From: Gnetum montanum
Taxonomy: Eukaryota > Streptophyta > Gnetopsida > Gnetales > Gnetaceae
NCBI GenBank assembly: GCA_015680685.1
Contig: MNCI01027317.1
Location: forward strand, 161,205 to 225,204
Direction of reading: 5' to 3'
DNA length: 64,000 nucleotides
The notes below the pieces were generated by a model, which was not told the DNA's origin, searched no databases, and worked only from the letters and a program-made list of their open reading frames with translations. The position numbers and the translations under genes are program-made. Shown piece after piece: positions 59,696-64,000 of the stretch (positions within the stretch are counted from its first letter, which is position 1; every line of letters begins with the position of its first letter).

Positions 59696-60495
59696 TGATG
59701 AGCAGCAAGGTACCCCTACGCCCAACCATACAAATCACTAAGGCGTTACATGCAATATGAGTGAATTGCATGCACCTATAGTTATCTCCTACACTAGTTT
59801 CTTTAGGAAGTGAAATGACATTGAGAACGTTCATTGTCTTCCCAACTACACTTGTGAGGCTCAAGGGTATGGTCTAAGTGTAATTGAAGCATATGAATTT
59901 TTGCCATTTTATATTTTATGGATGTAATTGCCTACAACAAGAGTAAAGAGTTGAGTAGATTTAAAACTAAATTGTCTATTGCCTAGCTAGCCTAACACAA
60001 GTAACCATCCCACTTTCCTAAACACATCCTAAACACATATAGCATTGTTGGGCTACTATATGAATGCTCAAAGTGGTTGTGCTCATGTTCATTAACAACT
60101 AAAATAAATCGCTTAATTTAAATGCATTAAAGTAAAAAGTAAGAAAGTAAAATGCATTAAAGAAAATATTAATCTATTCTTAGTGTTGCAAGGATTGTCA
60201 AAAGAGTTCATTTTATTTTCGTCACACTGCTGCGCTCAGGTACACCAGTGCTTGAACAAAGAATTGTATACACTTTAGACTCCTTTTGTGGGCACTCAGA
60301 AAATATTCTAACTCTGAGGAAAAGAAACCACAAGAGGTTCGTTACCTTGCTTGAAAACTGAAAATTAAACTATAAATTGACTCTAAACAGGAGCCTAGGC
60401 ATAGTATTTATAAACTTTGGGTATATGTCCTAACATCGGATCCAGGCCTCAACGTCATGTACCTGATGTCACAGCCAACAAAACACATATTATCA
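59696..60495 (-). repeat. 3' LTR of element E
   Basis: Starts TGATGAGCAGCAAGGTACC and ends ATTATCA next to the PPT. TATAAATA is the complement of 60405-60412. At 800 bases it is about 100 shorter than the others, mostly because the U3 box array is short (about 60415-60495). Confidence 0.83.
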
Positions 60496-60508
60496 TACCC
60501 CCACGACT
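60496..60508 (-). other. Polypurine tract of element E
   Basis: Minus strand AGTCGTGGGGGTA beside the LTR. Confidence 0.75.
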
Positions 60509-61689
60509 GAGTGAAAACTCATCCTCGAGTTAAGAAGAGAAGGAATAAGTTGTTTACAACATAACATATTGGGTACGTATGGGATTATTGACTGACATTA
60601 CGAAATGACTTAGATGAAATAGACATACAAACTCTGAGTGCCCAAGTGTATAGAATTACAATCTTTACAAAATGGGGTGTTCATGAAAAGAGAAGTGAAC
60701 ACCTTGGATATCAATGACACCCAACACCTCTTGGTAGTAGAACAATGAGAGAGAGAGAAGAGATCCAATGAGCATGAACGATCCTTCTGGTGTGGTACTG
60801 CTGCATCATCCTTGGTGAAGATAGTCCTGCTTCCAGCCCATGCTTTCCACTACAGTCACAACAAAATCATGAATTAGTATGTAATGTGTAACACATAATT
60901 TTTAAATGCCTTGTCTCATTGGTGGTTACACCCGACTAGGTTGTGATTGTGGTTGGTTGGTTCCTTGAGTAGTGTTAGCGGGAAGGTTGATAGATAGGGT
61001 TAATTCAATTAAGTGGTCCATTAAATTTGAAAAAGTGCAATACAAGGAAATATTTGAAGAGGGTATAGAATTCACAACAGTGAAAAGAAGAATTCACTAA
61101 AATTGTTGTGAAGACGTGTACAATTGGATGTCATTGATGGGGCAAACAAAAAGAATTTGATTGTAAGAGTGTCTAAGGGTAAAGAACTTAGCTAACCCAA
61201 CCAAAAGATATGTAAGTGGGTCCTCCCTAAAGGAGGCATAGGCCTTTTTGCCCTTGCATAACTTCAAACCAAAGAGTCCGTGGGCTCCATGGATGATTAA
61301 TGGTTACAAAAGGTTAAGTATAAAAACCTGGAAGAAATTAAGAATTTTGACACCTCAAACTAGGACATCGAATCAAAACATGAAATTGGCAGTGAGGAGA
61401 GACATGGGAGGCATAGATAGATGAGAGAGAGAGTGGAATGGAGTTCCTAATTATGATCACATGAAGTCCTTTGTGGATTTTGTGGTTAAATGACTTGATA
61501 CAATCCATTCTTAGTTCAGACCAAAACCAACCACGTTTAGTGATTTTGCATCGACATTCTAAGACTAATCCATTCCTTGAGACACAAGAGTGCTCCCACA
61601 GAACAACCACCATTCCAAATTAGAGAAGTAGAAAGTGAGGAAGGGCCTTAGTTAGAGGAGACAATTCCCATAACTAGTGCATGTAGCCT

Positions 61690-61728
61690 GTTTATTCTAT
61701 TTAAGGGATGTGGCTTGAATTCCCATTG

Positions 61729-61759
<31 letters not shown>

Positions 61760-61955
61760 GAAATGGGAACTACACCATGCAAAGACACATGTATTTATTT
61801 TGTCCAAGAGGTATGCTTTAAAGCCTCATCTTCTTTTTTTTCTTGATGAGAACCACACCATGCGAGGACGTATGCATTTATTTTGTCCAAGAGGTGTGCT
61901 TTGAATTCTTATCGTTTTTTTTATGAGAACCACACTATGCAAAGACTTATTCAAC
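61690..61955 (-). repeat. Poly-T hairpin cassette, three tandem copies, spacer of E
   Basis: Three units of about 75-95 bases, each with (TTTGAATTCYYAT)-(T run)-(ATGRGAACYACACYATGC) followed by AAGACRYATGTATTTATTTTG. The first unit has a TG microsatellite (61725-61743) before its T run. Confidence 0.7.
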
Positions 61956-62538
61956 TTCCTTTATTAATTGGCACAAAATGGTAAGAAATTCATGAAAACA
62001 CACATGCACCCAGGCAAATAGAAAAGCATAAAGAATACCAAATCCCCTTGAAGCCACACCCTGTTCACACTTTTGAATCCTTCCCAATTTCAGAAACTAT
62101 CAAAGTCACAAATATATTAAAGTTTTATTAATGAAAAAGGGACTACACATTTCCAAAACAAGGAAAACCATAGAGTTTGTGGATGGGTGGATGTTGTGGA
62201 CTCACTGCCTGTTACATGAAAAGAAACCATGTCCTAATTATTTGTAAAAAAATTCAAAGCTAGAAACCAAACACCAACAATCCAATGACAAAAATAGTAC
62301 ATACCACCATCAAGTAACGCATTACCAATGTACCTAACACTTATTAACAAAAAGTTAGAAAATCACACCAAATAAAAGAAAATATAAAAGAAAGTGTAAA
62401 ATGTTCTAGAAATATTAAATGTACTAATGATGATGTAAAAAAAAAATTAAAAAAGATTAATAACATAAAACAAAAAGATGTAAAATAAAGAATGTGTAAA
62501 ACAAAAAAGTTTGAAAAATTGTGGAGCAGCTTCAATGA

Positions 62539-62930
62539 TTAGCATGGTTGGCCATCTCCCCCACGACTAAGTTGAAAGGAGGAGATTCGAAATATGGAGC
62601 GTGGTTGTCCATTTGATGAGATGCTTGTTGTGTTAGCTAGCGTATGTTCATGGAAAGGTTCAATTTGTTGGATGTTGACCAGCTGTTTCTTGTTTGAGCT
62701 CTCAGGTTTATAGATAATCATGGTCCTAGAAGGAAAAGTCTCTTAAATGATATAAGGTCCTTCCCACAACGTTTGGAACTTAGTTTGTTGAGATACGTGT
62801 GTGGGGTTTTAATAGAGAACCTTGTCTCTTAGTTGAAATTTGACTTTTAAAATTTTTAAGTCATGATGCTTTTTGTTATAGGCCTTGTGTAACTCGTTAG
62901 ATGATAAGGCTACTAATCAATTTTCGTCTC
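62539..62930 (-). pseudogene. Integrase C-terminal remnant of element E
   Basis: Matches the last part of the C and A integrases. The open end 62721-62539 reads MIIYKPESSNKKQLVNIQQI and stops at GGDGQPC, the family pol end. The D,D,E core is absent: text equivalent to D 37545 joins text equivalent to D 38640 at about 62930. Confidence 0.72.
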
Positions 62931-63310
62931 ACATTCTCAGTGCCCTTTCGATCTACCATTGTGAGATTGAATTCCTACAAGATCATCAACCACCGTATAA
63001 CACGGGGACTCACCGTTGGCTTGTTCATTAGGAAGTGAATGGCACTGTGATCAGTGTGCACAAACACCTTATATCCAAGCACATAGTGCTTGAACTTTTC
63101 TAAAACGAACACCACAACCATCAATCCTTTCTCTATGGTGATGTAGTTCAGTTGTGAACCCACAATGCTTTGGCTGGTGCAGTGGATGTAGTATGGTTGT
63201 TTCTTGTCATCTAACTATGTCATCATAGCTCCCAAGGCATAATTTAATGCGTCCATCATAATATGAAATGGTCTGGACTAGTTGGGTGCTTGTAGGATTG
63301 GAGTTTCTAC
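62931..63310 (-). pseudogene. RNase H domain of element E
   Basis: Open frame 63163-62975 reads LNYITIEKGLMVVVFVLEKF and GYKVFVHTDHSAIHFLMNKP, the RNase H Glu and Asp blocks. Upstream text near 63230-63290 carries the first acidic block. Confidence 0.78.
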
Positions 63311-64000
63311 AAGCTTCTCCTCTTTCAGTTGCTGGAATGCTTTTTCACATTTTGTGGTCTAAACAAAGGAAACATCTTTCTTTATTAGCTCAACCAACGG
63401 TTTTGCAATCTTAGAGAAATTCTCTATGAATTGCCAGTAGTAGCCAGTATGTCCAAGGAATGATCGAATATCTTTAACTATTTTTGGTTGGTGGGTTATT
63501 CCTTGGATGACCCTTATTTTTTGAGGGTCTACCTCAATTCCTGCTTGTGAGATTTTGTGCCCTAGTACAATGCCCTCCTAGACCATGAGGTGATTTTTCT
63601 ACCAATTGAGCTGCAAGTTGGTTTCAACACACCATTTTAGCACTTGCTCAAGGCAGTCCAGGGCTTGCTGAAATGTAGCTCCATAGGTGGAGAAGTCATC
63701 CATAAAGACTTCCATACCACTACTGATCTACTATTGAAAAATGCTTAGGACCAAGCGTTGGAATGTGGTAGGAGCATTGCATAGACCAAATGGCAGCTTA
63801 CGATACGCAAAAGTTCCCTAGGGACTCGTGAATGTTGTTTTTGCTTGGTCTTTTGGTGCAATTTAAATTTGGTTATACCCACTATAACTATCTAGAAAGT
63901 TGTAGTAGCAATGCCTAGATATGGTGTCAAGCACCTGGTTAACAAATGGCAATGGAAAATGATTTTGAATGTTGCCATATTCAGTAGCCTAAAGTCGATG
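63311..64000 (-). pseudogene. Reverse transcriptase of element E, cut by the window end
   Basis: Minus strand with EVFMDDFSTYGA near 63685-63720 (catalytic Asp pair kept), the SFLGHTGYYWQFIENFSKI block near 63405-63465, and LRVTHESLGTFAYRKLPFGL-type text near 63780-63830. It runs off the window. Confidence 0.8.

Larger units (their letters stand above)
59696..64000 (-). mobile_element. Element E: Athila/Tat-like retrotransposon lacking aORF and integrase core, cut by the window end
   Basis: The minus strand carries a 3' LTR, PPT, spacer with hairpins, integrase tail, RNase H and RT. The aORF body is missing between about 60740 and 60870, and the integrase core is missing at about 62930. It is better preserved than A or F: the RT box is FMDD and RNase H has a 63-codon open frame. 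The 5' end is beyond 64000. Confidence 0.82.

Overview
The window reads as nuclear DNA of a seed plant with a large, transposon-rich genome. It is AT-rich. It holds one intact host gene (ORC5, origin recognition complex subunit 5) in a sea of nested, heavily decayed retrotransposons. The long survival of such old elements and the divergence of the ORC5 protein from the angiosperm form I know would suit a gymnosperm, but that is inference.

Retrotransposons. At least six copies of one Ty3/gypsy lineage, Athila/Tat-like by its pol motifs and tRNA-Asp-type primer site, fill most of the window. I call them A (1403-12537, minus), B (8798-about 12035, plus, inside A), C (13858-26636, plus), F (about 12860-29130, minus, split by C), D (31118-44262, minus) and E (59696 to the window end, minus). 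C and D keep both LTRs. LTRs begin TGATGA and end TCATCA. Gene order is LTR, PBS, gag, protease, RT, RNase H, integrase, a long spacer, an extra coiled-coil ORF (aORF), PPT, LTR. All copies carry stops and frameshifts.

The most unusual point is how the aORF is arranged. In A, C and D it is preceded by a TATA box, then 153-157 bases further a good 5' splice site, then a 232-319 base intron whose 3' splice site lies directly before the ATG. In C the DNA upstream of this TATA box carries a block 18/20 identical to the LTR U3. This looks like a second, U3-derived promoter driving a spliced accessory mRNA. A hairpin cassette with a poly-T loop also sits in the spacer, in one to three copies depending on the element.

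Other regions. D is inserted in a minus-strand LINE (RT remains at 44263-46670, zf-RVT at 30700-31117). ORC5 (47812-49982, plus) has four coding exons, 539 codons, a likely GC-AG third intron and an E2F-type site upstream. Downstream lie a pair of 152-base inverted arms that are nearly identical (51672-52723), a 21-base inverted repeat (54086-54602) and a decayed Helitron replicase (about 54700-57600, minus). Sequence gaps: 171 N at 17121-17291, and single N at 30174, 54107 and 54603.
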